A stretch of DNA of 32,434 nt from JAAXTX01 sp037139695. Lineage in GTDB: Bacteria; Patescibacteriota; Minisyncoccia; Moranbacterales; UBA1568. Under the pieces are notes generated by a model. It was not told where the DNA came from. It made no database searches and worked only from the letters and a program-made list of their open reading frames with translations. Location of the stretch: positions 1-32,434 of the forward strand of contig JBAXFX010000004.1 in assembly GCA_037139695.1 (NCBI GenBank). The letters are read 5' to 3'. This document shows positions 7,403 to 12,762 of this stretch, piece after piece. Numbering within the stretch: position 1 is the stretch's first letter; each line of letters starts with the position of its first letter. The translations under genes and the position numbers were made by a program.

Positions 7403-7669
7403 AGTATCTCTCTCAAATCTCAACGCACATGTAAGCCAAAAAAATCCGCTTGCCGGCTGAAATCCGAACATTTCGGCTGCCCGCCCGAATCGCTACGCGA
7501 AGCGTTGCGGGCGGACAGCCCTTCGAGTCTTGTCAGGTTAGTTAGCGGGATCCTCATCTCCTTCGGATACCCGTCCTCATTTTTCATGGTTTTTCACCCA
7601 GAGGGTGACCAACCTCTGGTTGGCGCTCAAACGAAATTTTCGGATTTACAGCTCGACATGAGATTTGAG
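7403..7669 (+). repeat. TA-flanked inverted-repeat element, copy A (enlarged, right end eroded)
   Basis: The left terminus at 7403-7422 matches AGTATCTATCTCAAATCTCA with one mismatch. The right end keeps TGAGATTTGAG (7659-7669) and then diverges. Inside are the shared blocks AAAAAAATCCGCTTGCCGGC, GAAATCCGAA-ATTTCGGCTGC and CGAAATTTTCGGATTTACAG. Compared with copy B (9043-9228) it carries extra palindromic blocks, for example around 7485-7528, 7550-7575 and 7595-7623. It has no ORF of its own and together with the hairpin pair fills most of the gap 7241-7747. Confidence 0.8.
7595..7623. repeat. Double mini-hairpin inserted in repeat copy A
   Basis: CACCC-AGA-GGGTG is followed by A and then CCAACC-TCT-GGTTGG, two perfect stems each with a 3-nt loop. 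Its reverse complement matches 8991-9019 at 26 of 29 positions. Two of the three differences form a compensatory base-pair change and the third is in a loop. It interrupts the sequence that is continuous in repeat copy B. Confidence 0.85.
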
Positions 7670-7747
7670 GCCTGTTCCTTGACAGGCGCCTGTTTCCGGC
7701 CTACTATAAGGATATCACCACGAAGAGCGCCCTATAAGGTTCCGTCC

Positions 7748-8260
7748 TTACGGGGTTCTTTTCTTTTTGGGGTGAAATTCAAGCTTACTTCTCAGGTCCG
7801 TCATGAATGCCAAGTATTCGGACGGGAACCGTTTCAGGAGGGCGGAATACGTCTTCTGATTCGGTATGAGAATCTTGTTTAGTTTCCCTTCTTTCAGAAG
7901 ATACTTCGCTAGACAATGAAAGTCTCCATCCCCCGTCACCAAGACGGCCTTGTCATAATTCCCATATTCGATCATCGCCTGCAAGACCAATTCCGCATCA
8001 CAATTTCCTTTCACAGTCCCGTCCTTATACTTCAAAGTTGGCTTAAACACAAGGATGAATCCGTCCTCTTGCAGTCGCGTATACATATCCTGATTACCTT
8101 CGACATATCCGAGAAAAAGAAACGCCTTTTCGATCGCATATTTTTCGAGAAGATACACGCGGAACCGCGCGAAATCCAATTTCCACCCGGCGCTCCGGAT
8201 GCTCAGATTAACATTCTGACTGTCGATAAACGCGAAATTCTTCTGTTGCTTTCTTGCCAT
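7748..8260 (-). CDS. NYN-domain (LabA/DUF88-like) putative ribonuclease
   Basis: The 170-residue product has the PIN-like NYN fold pattern: FIDSQNVNLS with the first catalytic Asp (D13), then KGNCDAELVLQAM, then AVLVTGDGDFHCLAKYL with the paired Asp residues. NYN proteins are metal-dependent RNases or RNA-processing factors; the substrate here is unknown. The start at 8260 (MARKQ) places the motif at the usual distance from the N-terminus; an in-frame ATG six codons upstream is possible. No strong Shine-Dalgarno is visible for either. It is transcribed in the direction away from the tRNA cluster terminator, as a single gene. Confidence 0.85.
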   Translation of the reverse strand: MARKQQKNFAFIDSQNVNLSIRSAGWKLDFARFRVYLLEKYAIEKAFLFLGYVEGNQDMYTRLQEDGFILVFKPTLKYKDGTVKGNCDAELVLQAMIEYGNYDKAVLVTGDGDFHCLAKYLLKEGKLNKILIPNQKTYSALLKRFPSEYLAFMTDLRSKLEFHPKKKRTP

Positions 8261-8410
8261 AGTTATAGGTGATTCCAATTCAACTATTCGTCATCGTCAA
8301 TGCCAGCTTTTTTCCCCGAAAAAGACGATTGAGCGTGACTTTCTTATACTTCTTCTCTTTCCAACATTTTCCCACGTCTATACCGGACTGTAAAGCAAAG
8401 CGTTGAGAAA

Positions 8411-8444
8411 ACAAAAAAACGGCCCGCAGAGTGCGGACCGTTTT
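8411..8444 (-). terminator. Intrinsic terminator after tRNA-Glu
   Basis: On the minus strand ACGGTCCGCA-CTC-TGCGGGCCGT (one G-T pair) is followed by TTTTTTTG. It lies directly downstream of tRNA-Glu and ends the tRNA/rpmG unit. Confidence 0.88.
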
Positions 8445-8450
8445 CCTCTG

Positions 8451-8522
8451 TGACCCTAAGGAGAATCGAACTCCTGTCCCCACCGTGAGAGGGTGGTGTC
8501 CTAACCGCTAGACGATAGGGCC
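8451..8522 (-). tRNA. tRNA-Glu(CTC)
   Basis: The 72-base cloverleaf has acceptor GGCCCTA/TAGGGTC with discriminator A and anticodon arm CCACC-CTCTCAC-GGTGG with CTC. The T-arm is AGGAG-TTCGATT-CTCCT. No CCA is encoded. Confidence 0.95.
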
Positions 8523-8549
8523 ATACTTCGCCGTCATATATATTTTCCG

Positions 8550-8620
8550 CAGGGGTGGTAGGAATCGAACCCACGCAAACGCTTTTGGAGAGCGGTGTAC
8601 TGCCACTATACGACACCCCC
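8550..8620 (-). tRNA. tRNA-Trp(CCA)
   Basis: The 71-base cloverleaf has acceptor GGGGGTG/CACCCCT with discriminator G, as expected for Trp. The anticodon loop is CTCCAAA with CCA and the T-arm GTGGG-TTCGATT-CCTAC. The top pair of the anticodon stem is a C-T mismatch. It follows rpmG, an arrangement (rpmG-trpT) known from many bacteria. Confidence 0.92.
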
Positions 8621-8717
8621 GAAACCGATAAACAGTCAACGAGAAACAATCAACAGGCAACGGAAGCAAAAGCCCCGGGTCCCGTTATCGTCCATCATTG
8701 ACTGCATATCAATCGTC

Positions 8718-8858
8718 CTACTTGCTCTCGTTGTGCGGCGTGTGTTTCCGGCAGAACGGACAGTATTTGCTGAGCGCAAGCTTCTCCTTCACCTTCTTCT
8801 TGTTCCGCTTCGTGTACACCGTGATACGCTTGCATTCCGAGCACTTCATCTTTGCCAT
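8718..8858 (-). CDS. rpmG: 50S ribosomal protein bL33
   Basis: The 46-residue product MAKMKCSECKRITVYTKRN followed by a lysine-rich stretch and KYCPFCRKHTPH has the zinc-ribbon cysteines C6, C9, C33 and C36 of bL33, a small large-subunit protein near the E site. The start at 8858 is chosen because AAGGA lies 4 bases before it; an in-frame ATG at 8879 has no Shine-Dalgarno. It lies between tRNA-Thr and tRNA-Trp and probably shares their transcript. The region between this gene and tRNA-Thr (8859-9247) is filled with repeats. Confidence 0.93.
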   Translation of the reverse strand: MAKMKCSECKRITVYTKRNKKKVKEKLALSKYCPFCRKHTPHNESK

Positions 8859-8965
8859 GTTGTCCTTGATCTTTCCCATAGTCCGTTCAAAAATATAACT
8901 GCTTCAGTGTACGGAAAAATACCGAATCCGTCAACCCGACGGCTCTCTTGAGTATAGGATATGTT

Positions 8966-8989
8966 TCCCTTGAGCCGTTGACCAGGATT
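8966..8989. repeat. Partial copy of the tRNA-Thr(GGT) 3' end
   Basis: This segment matches 9241-9264 at 23 of 24 positions. It covers the 3' flank, acceptor strand and T-arm of tRNA-Thr(GGT) and breaks in the T-loop. A hairpin pair (8990-9020) follows the break, after which AACTGGTGA resumes the tRNA match for about 9 bases. It cannot form a tRNA. Confidence 0.85.
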
Positions 8990-9020
8990 ACCAGCCAGAG
9001 GCTGGTCACCCTTTGGGTGA
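8990..9020. repeat. Double mini-hairpin at the tRNA-Thr fragment junction
   Basis: ACCAGCC-AGA-GGCTGGT is followed by CACCC-TTT-GGGTG, two perfect stems with 3-nt loops. This is the reverse-orientation relative of 7595-7623. It lies precisely where the duplicated tRNA-Thr T-loop is interrupted. Confidence 0.85.
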
Positions 9021-9042
9021 AACTGGTGAGTGTGACTTACTA

Positions 9043-9228
9043 AGTATCTATCTCAAATCTCAACGCCTATATAAGGCAAAAAAATCCGCTTGCCGGCTGA
9101 AATCCGAAAATTTCGGCTGCAAATCATTCAAAAATCGTCAGGTTACGACAGTAGCCTTCCTCATTTTTCATGATTTTCGCTCGAAATTTTCGGATTTACA
9201 GCTCGACATGAGATTTGAGATAGATACT
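9043..9228 (+). repeat. TA-flanked inverted-repeat element, copy B (complete)
   Basis: It is bounded by perfect 20-bp inverted termini, AGTATCTATCTCAAATCTCA at 9043-9062 and its complement at 9209-9228. An inner inverted pair, AAATCCGAAAATTTCG and CGAAATTTTCGGATTT, is nested inside, so the whole unit can fold into one long hairpin. The right end is followed by A, completing TA; the other copies begin TA-GTATC. There is no ORF of significance. The size and ends fit a MITE-like element needing a transposase from elsewhere, but a structured RNA cannot be excluded. Confidence 0.85.
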
Positions 9229-9247
9229 AAGGATCGACTCTTCCTTG

Positions 9248-9320
9248 AGCCGTTGACCAGGATTGAACTGGTGACCTCGTCCTTACCAAGGACGTGCTCT
9301 ACCAACTGAGCTACAACGGC
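9248..9320 (-). tRNA. tRNA-Thr(GGT)
   Basis: The 73-base cloverleaf has acceptor GCCGTTG/CAACGGC, discriminator T, anticodon arm CGTCC-TTGGTAA-GGACG with GGT and T-arm ACCAG-TTCAATC-CTGGT. It lies between the complete repeat element and the duplicated tRNA-Tyr fragment. Confidence 0.95.
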
Positions 9321-9344
9321 TTTCTTGACCGACACATTCCGACC

Positions 9345-9406
9345 AAACGATTTTTTACCCCATGAAACATGGGAGTAAAAACTCGTTGTGGGTAGGGAGG
9401 GATTCG
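9345..9406. repeat. 62-bp direct repeat of the tRNA-Tyr 3' end and its flank
   Basis: This segment matches 9462-9523 (offset 117) with one difference. It holds the last part of tRNA-Tyr (acceptor strand, T-arm to the T-loop) and the hairpin that follows the gene, stem TTTTTAC-CCCATG with a 3-nt loop. The sole difference is in that loop (AAA versus AAG). After the T-loop break come GCCC-TAT-GGGC (9406-9416) and a further stem GGGTGT/ACACCC. Confidence 0.88.
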
Positions 9407-9468
9407 CCCTATGGGCCCGGGTGTTGCGCTCGCTCACACCCTTCTCATCCCTTCGGCTCTAAAACGAT

Positions 9469-9498
9469 TTTTTACCCCATGAAGCATGGGAGTAAAAA
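9469..9498. repeat. 3-nt-loop hairpin just downstream of tRNA-Tyr
   Basis: TTTTTAC-CCCATG-AAG-CATGGG-A-GTAAAAA is a 13-bp stem with one bulge. It begins about 8 bases after the tRNA-Tyr 3' end on the minus strand. The T-run is on the wrong side of the stem for a minus-strand terminator. An identical stem with loop AAA is at 9352-9381. Confidence 0.7.
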
Positions 9499-9505
9499 CT
9501 CGTTG

Positions 9506-9588
9506 TGGGTAGGGAGGGATTCGAACCCCCGAAGCCCGAAGGCGACAGATTTACAGTCTGTTGTGATAGACCACTCCACCACCTACCC
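9506..9588 (-). tRNA. tRNA-Tyr(GTA)
   Basis: The 83-base type II tRNA has acceptor GGGTAGG/CCTACCC with discriminator A. The anticodon loop is CTGTAAA with GTA, a long variable arm (CGCCTTCGGGCTTC region) is present and the T-arm is GGGGG-TTCGAAT-CCCTC. Its 3' part is duplicated at 9387-9406. Confidence 0.95.
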
Positions 9589-9693
9589 CTAGAGAATGCG
9601 AAATGCAAAACTCAAAATGAAAAACTACCAGACACAAACAGGGCGATCATTTTCCATTTTGATCCTTTCATTTTCATTTTTTAATCCGGTCTG

Positions 9694-9767
9694 AGCCTGA
9701 GGTCGGATTCGAACCGACGACCTACGGTTTACAAAACCGTTGCTCTAACCAACTGAGCTACTCAGGC
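9694..9767 (-). tRNA. tRNA-Thr(TGT)
   Basis: The 74-base cloverleaf has acceptor GCCTGAG/CTCAGGC, discriminator T, anticodon arm ACGGT-TTTGTAA-ACCGT with TGT, and T-arm GTCGG-TTCGAAT-CCGAC. It is the first tRNA of the cluster; the 105 bases between it and tRNA-Tyr are AT-rich, with no gene seen. Confidence 0.95.
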
Positions 9768-9805
9768 AAGGAGGCTGGACGACGACCTTTCAAACCATCC
9801 GTTCC

Positions 9806-9834
9806 AGTATAGCCCTATCGCGCCTTTTCCTCAA
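9806..9834 (-). promoter_or_regulatory. Promoter of the tRNA/rpmG cluster
   Basis: On the minus strand TTGAGG (9834-9829), a 17-base spacer and TATACT (9811-9806) lie about 40 bases upstream of tRNA-Thr(TGT). They overlap the 3' end of the TPR gene. Confidence 0.6.
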
Positions 9835-10597
9835 ACACCTTCTCCAACCTTCGGATCTTGATCTTCACCGCGCGATTGGTCGGATGGAGCTTGATGGCCT
9901 GCCGATAGCATTCCTTCGCATCCTGCAGATTGCCGGCCTCGAAATAGCAATCCCCGAGTTCCTCGTATGCGGCGGCGTCCCGAGGATTCTCGACGATCCG
10001 CGCGATAAGCGTCTCTTCCCGTGGCCCTGTCTGCGATACCGGAGCACCCATACCCTCCCGATTAAGGGCTCCATCCGGATGAGCCACCTCGTCGCGAAGC
10101 ATCGGCCGGGAAGCGTATTCGGTAGCCGTTCCCTGTGCCGAGAGGGAAGCCGTCGACGAGGGATGCTTCGTCGCAGGCTGCGGGAAGGAACTCGGTTCGG
10201 GAAACGCCGGCGACGCATGCGGTTCCTCCGGCTTCAGCCGACTGAAAAAATTCGACCGCGAGGAAGCATCCTTGGGTAGACGTTCCTTTTCCCTGCCGAT
10301 GCTTTTCCGCATCGTATCGAGTTCGGTTCGCTGGCGACGGAGCCGTTCAAGGGACTGCTGGAAGAAATTATGGATGCGAAGCGTCATGGTTTTGAATCTC
10401 GACGCCAGCATTTCCAGGATTTTGAGAAAGAACGCCTTCCGCGACAGCGCGCGGGACTGCGATTCCGTCTGCGTCGACCCGTTCAGGGAAGACAACTTCT
10501 CGGCGATATCCGCATCACCCATTCTCCGGGAGAGAAACCAGAGTAAACCTCCCAGGGAAAGGACGATAATAAATGGAGGAATGATGAGATACCACAT
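9815..10597 (-). CDS. Membrane-anchored TPR protein of unknown function
   Basis: The 260-residue product starts with one membrane segment (about 3-24, IIPPFIIVLSLGGLLWFL) followed by RR, so most of the protein is probably cytoplasmic. Residues 80-110 are a basic helical stretch (LERLRRQRTELDTMRKSIGREKERL). A long Pro/Ser-rich linker follows to about 190. The C-terminal 65 residues contain a TPR-like unit (NPRDAAAYEELGDCYFEAGN then LQDAKECYRQAIKLHPTNRA). TPR units bind partner proteins; no partner can be named. It lies 50 bases after tsf on the same strand with no terminator seen between, so it may be a downstream member of the rpsB-tsf transcript. Confidence 0.75.
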   Translation of the reverse strand: MWYLIIPPFIIVLSLGGLLWFLSRRMGDADIAEKLSSLNGSTQTESQSRALSRKAFFLKILEMLASRFKTMTLRIHNFFQQSLERLRRQRTELDTMRKSIGREKERLPKDASSRSNFFSRLKPEEPHASPAFPEPSSFPQPATKHPSSTASLSAQGTATEYASRPMLRDEVAHPDGALNREGMGAPVSQTGPREETLIARIVENPRDAAAYEELGDCYFEAGNLQDAKECYRQAIKLHPTNRAVKIKIRRLEKVFEEKAR

Positions 10598-10647
10598 GGA
10601 AGTGTCGGTTCAGGTGTTCAGGGTTCTCTATCGCTTCGACTCGGAAT

Positions 10648-11232
10648 TCAAATCTCGTAACGGACGAAGCCACCGATTTGGATGTTCTCGCCGATCTTCT
10701 GGACGCTCTCGGACAAGAGGTCCTTTATCGTCTTCTCCGGATCCTTCACGAACGGTTGGGTCAGGAGCGCGTTCTCCTCGCGGAGTTTCCGTTCCTTGCC
10801 CTCGAGGATCTTGACGATCATTTCCTCGGGTTTGCCGGCCGTACGGAGCTCCTCGGTCCAGATGCCACGTTCCGAGGCGACGGTCTCTTCCGAGACGTCC
10901 TCCGGTCGGAGCACGCCCGGGTTCATCGCGACGATATGCATCGCGATATCGCGGCCGAGGGTCTGAAAGTCCTCGTTGCGCGCGACGAAGTCCGTCTCAC
11001 AGAAGAGTTTCACCATCGCGGCCACGCGGCCGTTCGAATGAAGATAGGTAGCGATGACGCCCTCCTTGGCCTCACGGTCGGTCTTCTTCACGGCCTTCGC
11101 CGCCCCGCGCTCCCGAAGGATCCTGATTGCCCCCTCTTCGTCTCCGCCCGCTTCTTCGAGCGCCTTTTTCACCTCGACGATACCGGCGCCGGTCCGCTCG
11201 CGGAGCGCCTTGATCAGTTCCATGCTTATCAT
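10648..11232 (-). CDS. tsf: Elongation factor Ts, short form
   Basis: EF-Ts recycles EF-Tu by nucleotide exchange. The 194-residue product has the N-terminal UBA-like domain (LIKALRERTGAGIVEVKKAL), the TDFVARN core motif (about residues 80-86) and one compact core ending in IGGFVRYEI. E. coli EF-Ts has 283 residues; this is the short type known from Thermus and many Patescibacteria, lacking the second core half and coiled coil. The start may be 11232 or three codons later (MELIKAL, 11223). It follows rpsB by 43 bases, the standard pairing. Confidence 0.96.
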   Translation of the reverse strand: MISMELIKALRERTGAGIVEVKKALEEAGGDEEGAIRILRERGAAKAVKKTDREAKEGVIATYLHSNGRVAAMVKLFCETDFVARNEDFQTLGRDIAMHIVAMNPGVLRPEDVSEETVASERGIWTEELRTAGKPEEMIVKILEGKERKLREENALLTQPFVKDPEKTIKDLLSESVQKIGENIQIGGFVRYEI

Positions 11233-11275
11233 ATACGTACGTGGATGTTATCGGTTTTATTTCTTCCCGAAAGTC

Positions 11276-12043
11276 CTACCGTTTCGCCGGAAGTCCCTTG
11301 GCCTCGGCGATAGCCTTGCCGAGCGTCCCGAGCAGGAGTCGCAACGAGGACAGCGCATCGTCGTTCCCCGGAACCGGGTACTCGACCTCGGTCGCGTTCG
11401 CGTTGGTGTCGATGATCGCCACGACCGGGATACCGAGGGCATGCGCCTCGCGGATCGCGAGCTTGCCTTCCTTCCCGTCGGCGACGACGACCGCACCCGG
11501 CAGTTCGCGCATCTCCTTGATACCACCCATGCGCTTACGCAACCGCTCGACTTCCTCGAGCTTGCGCTGACGTTCGAACTTGGTATACATATTGAACTCG
11601 CCGCGCTCGAGCTTCTCTTCGGTCTCGCGGAAGTACTTGGTCCGGGTCCGGATGACGGAATAGTTGGTGAGCGTCCCGCCGAGCCATCGTTCGATGACAT
11701 ACGGCTCTCCGAGTCGTTCGGCGAGCGAAAGGACGAACGGCTGCGTGTGTTTTTTCATGCCGACGAACAGGATCGGCTTGCCGGCCTTCGCGGTCTCGGC
11801 GAGGAATTTCCCCGCCCGATCGAGATAGTGCTTCGTCTTGCCGAGGTCGATGATGTTCACGTTCTGACGCGTGAGAAATACAAACTCACGCATCGACGGA
11901 TGCAACCGCGACTTCAGGTGTCCGAAATGAACGCCGGCGGCGAGCATCGCCTCGAGTCCCGTGTCGAGCGTCGAGAAATCGAACGATTCGAACGGACCCG
12001 CTTGTCCGGTTTGTACGGCCGGCACCGCTTGACTCTTCGTCAT
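11276..12043 (-). CDS. rpsB: 30S ribosomal protein uS2
   Basis: uS2 is a late-binding protein at the head-body junction of the small subunit. The 255-residue product has an N-terminal extension of about 28 residues, then the core: MLAAGVHFGHLKSRLHPSM, FLTRQNVNIIDLGKT, RWLGGTLTNY, and near the end VVAIIDTNANATEVEYPVPGNDDA. AAGGA lies 8 bases before the ATG. The promoter lies about 220 bases upstream, so the mRNA has a long leader that could hold an autoregulatory structure. Confidence 0.97.
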   Translation of the reverse strand: MTKSQAVPAVQTGQAGPFESFDFSTLDTGLEAMLAAGVHFGHLKSRLHPSMREFVFLTRQNVNIIDLGKTKHYLDRAGKFLAETAKAGKPILFVGMKKHTQPFVLSLAERLGEPYVIERWLGGTLTNYSVIRTRTKYFRETEEKLERGEFNMYTKFERQRKLEEVERLRKRMGGIKEMRELPGAVVVADGKEGKLAIREAHALGIPVVAIIDTNANATEVEYPVPGNDDALSSLRLLLGTLGKAIAEAKGLPAKR

Positions 12044-12164
12044 ATGGTTATTCCTTATTGCTTACTTCCGAAGCCGGTACCCCTCTGTCGGCCGCTTCGG
12101 AAACCCTGCCCGGGGAAGCCGTTTCAAGGCACCTTCCGGGAGAGCGCATCGTCTGTTTTCCGTC

Positions 12165-12200
12165 GGCTTCACCCCGAGAGGGAACGGGGCAGGAAAAGCC
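12165..12200 (-). promoter_or_regulatory. Stem-loop in the rpsB leader
   Basis: On the transcript GGCTT/AAGCC encloses CCCCG/CGGGG, separated by internal loops, in the ~210-nt untranslated leader between the promoter and rpsB. S2 is known to repress rpsB-tsf through a leader structure in E. coli and other groups; whether this stem is such a site is conjecture. The gap 12044-12376 otherwise holds only the two promoters. Confidence 0.35.
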
Positions 12201-12261
12201 GGCTGATATGGAAAACATGAATGATTTCCGTCCCGTCGAAATCGACGAAACGGTACTTCGA

Positions 12262-12290
12262 AGCATACCCGAAGCCTGACGCCTTGTCAA
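12262..12290 (-). promoter_or_regulatory. Promoter of rpsB-tsf
   Basis: On the minus strand TTGACA (12290-12285), a 17-base spacer and TATGCT (12267-12262). Its -35 box overlaps the -35 box of the divergent rpmE promoter by five bases. Confidence 0.7.
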
Positions 12291-12312
12291 TTTCCGATAG
12301 CCGTGATACCAT
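12284..12312 (+). promoter_or_regulatory. Promoter of rpmE
   Basis: TTGTCA (12284-12289), a 17-base spacer and TACCAT (12307-12312), 65 bases before the rpmE start. The same TACCAT hexamer at 17-base spacing recurs in the promoter at 19929-19957. Confidence 0.7.
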
Positions 12313-12376
12313 GTTTTTCGTTCAAAGGAATGCTATTTTCCGTAACTTTTTGAAGGCGCTTCGGCGCAAGAGACGT

Positions 12377-12667
12377 ATGAAACAGGGAATCCATCCGACC
12401 TATCATGAGGACGCCGTCATCACGTGCGCCTGTGGCGAGAAATACGAGACCGGATCGACCGTCAAGGCGATTGAGATCGAAATCTGCGCGAAGTGCCATC
12501 CGTTCTACACCGGCAAGAAGAAATACATCGACACCACCGGCCGTGTCGAGCGTTTCAAGCAACTCGCCGAGCGCGCCCGGGAGAAGCAGTCTGCCGCCGG
12601 AGCCGGAAAGAAGCCCCGCGTCAAAAAGTCAGTCGGAGCCGAAGAGCCTGCAAAACAGGCTGCCTAG
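12377..12667 (+). CDS. rpmE: 50S ribosomal protein bL31
   Basis: bL31 bridges the large-subunit central protuberance and the small-subunit head. The 96-residue product begins MKQGIHPTYHEDAVITCACG and has C17, C19, C37 and C40 as zinc ligands, then CHPFYTGKKKYIDTTGRVERF, all typical. The last 30 residues (EKQSAAGAGKKPRVKKSVG onward) are a low-complexity extension not needed for the core. The start at 12377 is set by the family N-terminus; the frame is open further upstream, but that part overlaps the promoter. A terminator follows. Confidence 0.95.
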   Translation: MKQGIHPTYHEDAVITCACGEKYETGSTVKAIEIEICAKCHPFYTGKKKYIDTTGRVERFKQLAERAREKQSAAGAGKKPRVKKSVGAEEPAKQAA

Positions 12668-12679
12668 CGACGGAATCGG

Positions 12680-12711
12680 AAGGCGCGTCCCTTTTCGGAT
12701 GCGCCTTTTCG
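12680..12711 (+). terminator. Intrinsic terminator after rpmE
   Basis: AAGGCGC-G-TCC / GGA-T-GCGCCTTTT with loop CTTTTC, followed by TTTTCG, sits between rpmE and prfA. prfA would therefore need read-through or its own promoter; a weak TATCAT lies at 12736-12741. Confidence 0.7.
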
Positions 12712-12762
12712 TTTCCCTTTCTTTTCCTATTCGTATATCATACGGATACCGATCAAATACTT

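Noticed and set aside
9352..9381. Intrinsic terminator for tRNA-Tyr
   Set aside because: The stem is followed on the minus strand by AAAAAATCG, not by a T-run, so the usual termination pattern is missing.
9387..9406. A second tRNA-Tyr gene
   Set aside because: Only the acceptor 3' strand and half of the T-arm are present; the anticodon arm and 5' part are missing, so no cloverleaf can form.
46..9523. CRISPR array
   Set aside because: The palindromes are not identical, not evenly spaced and have no spacer pattern; no cas genes are in view.
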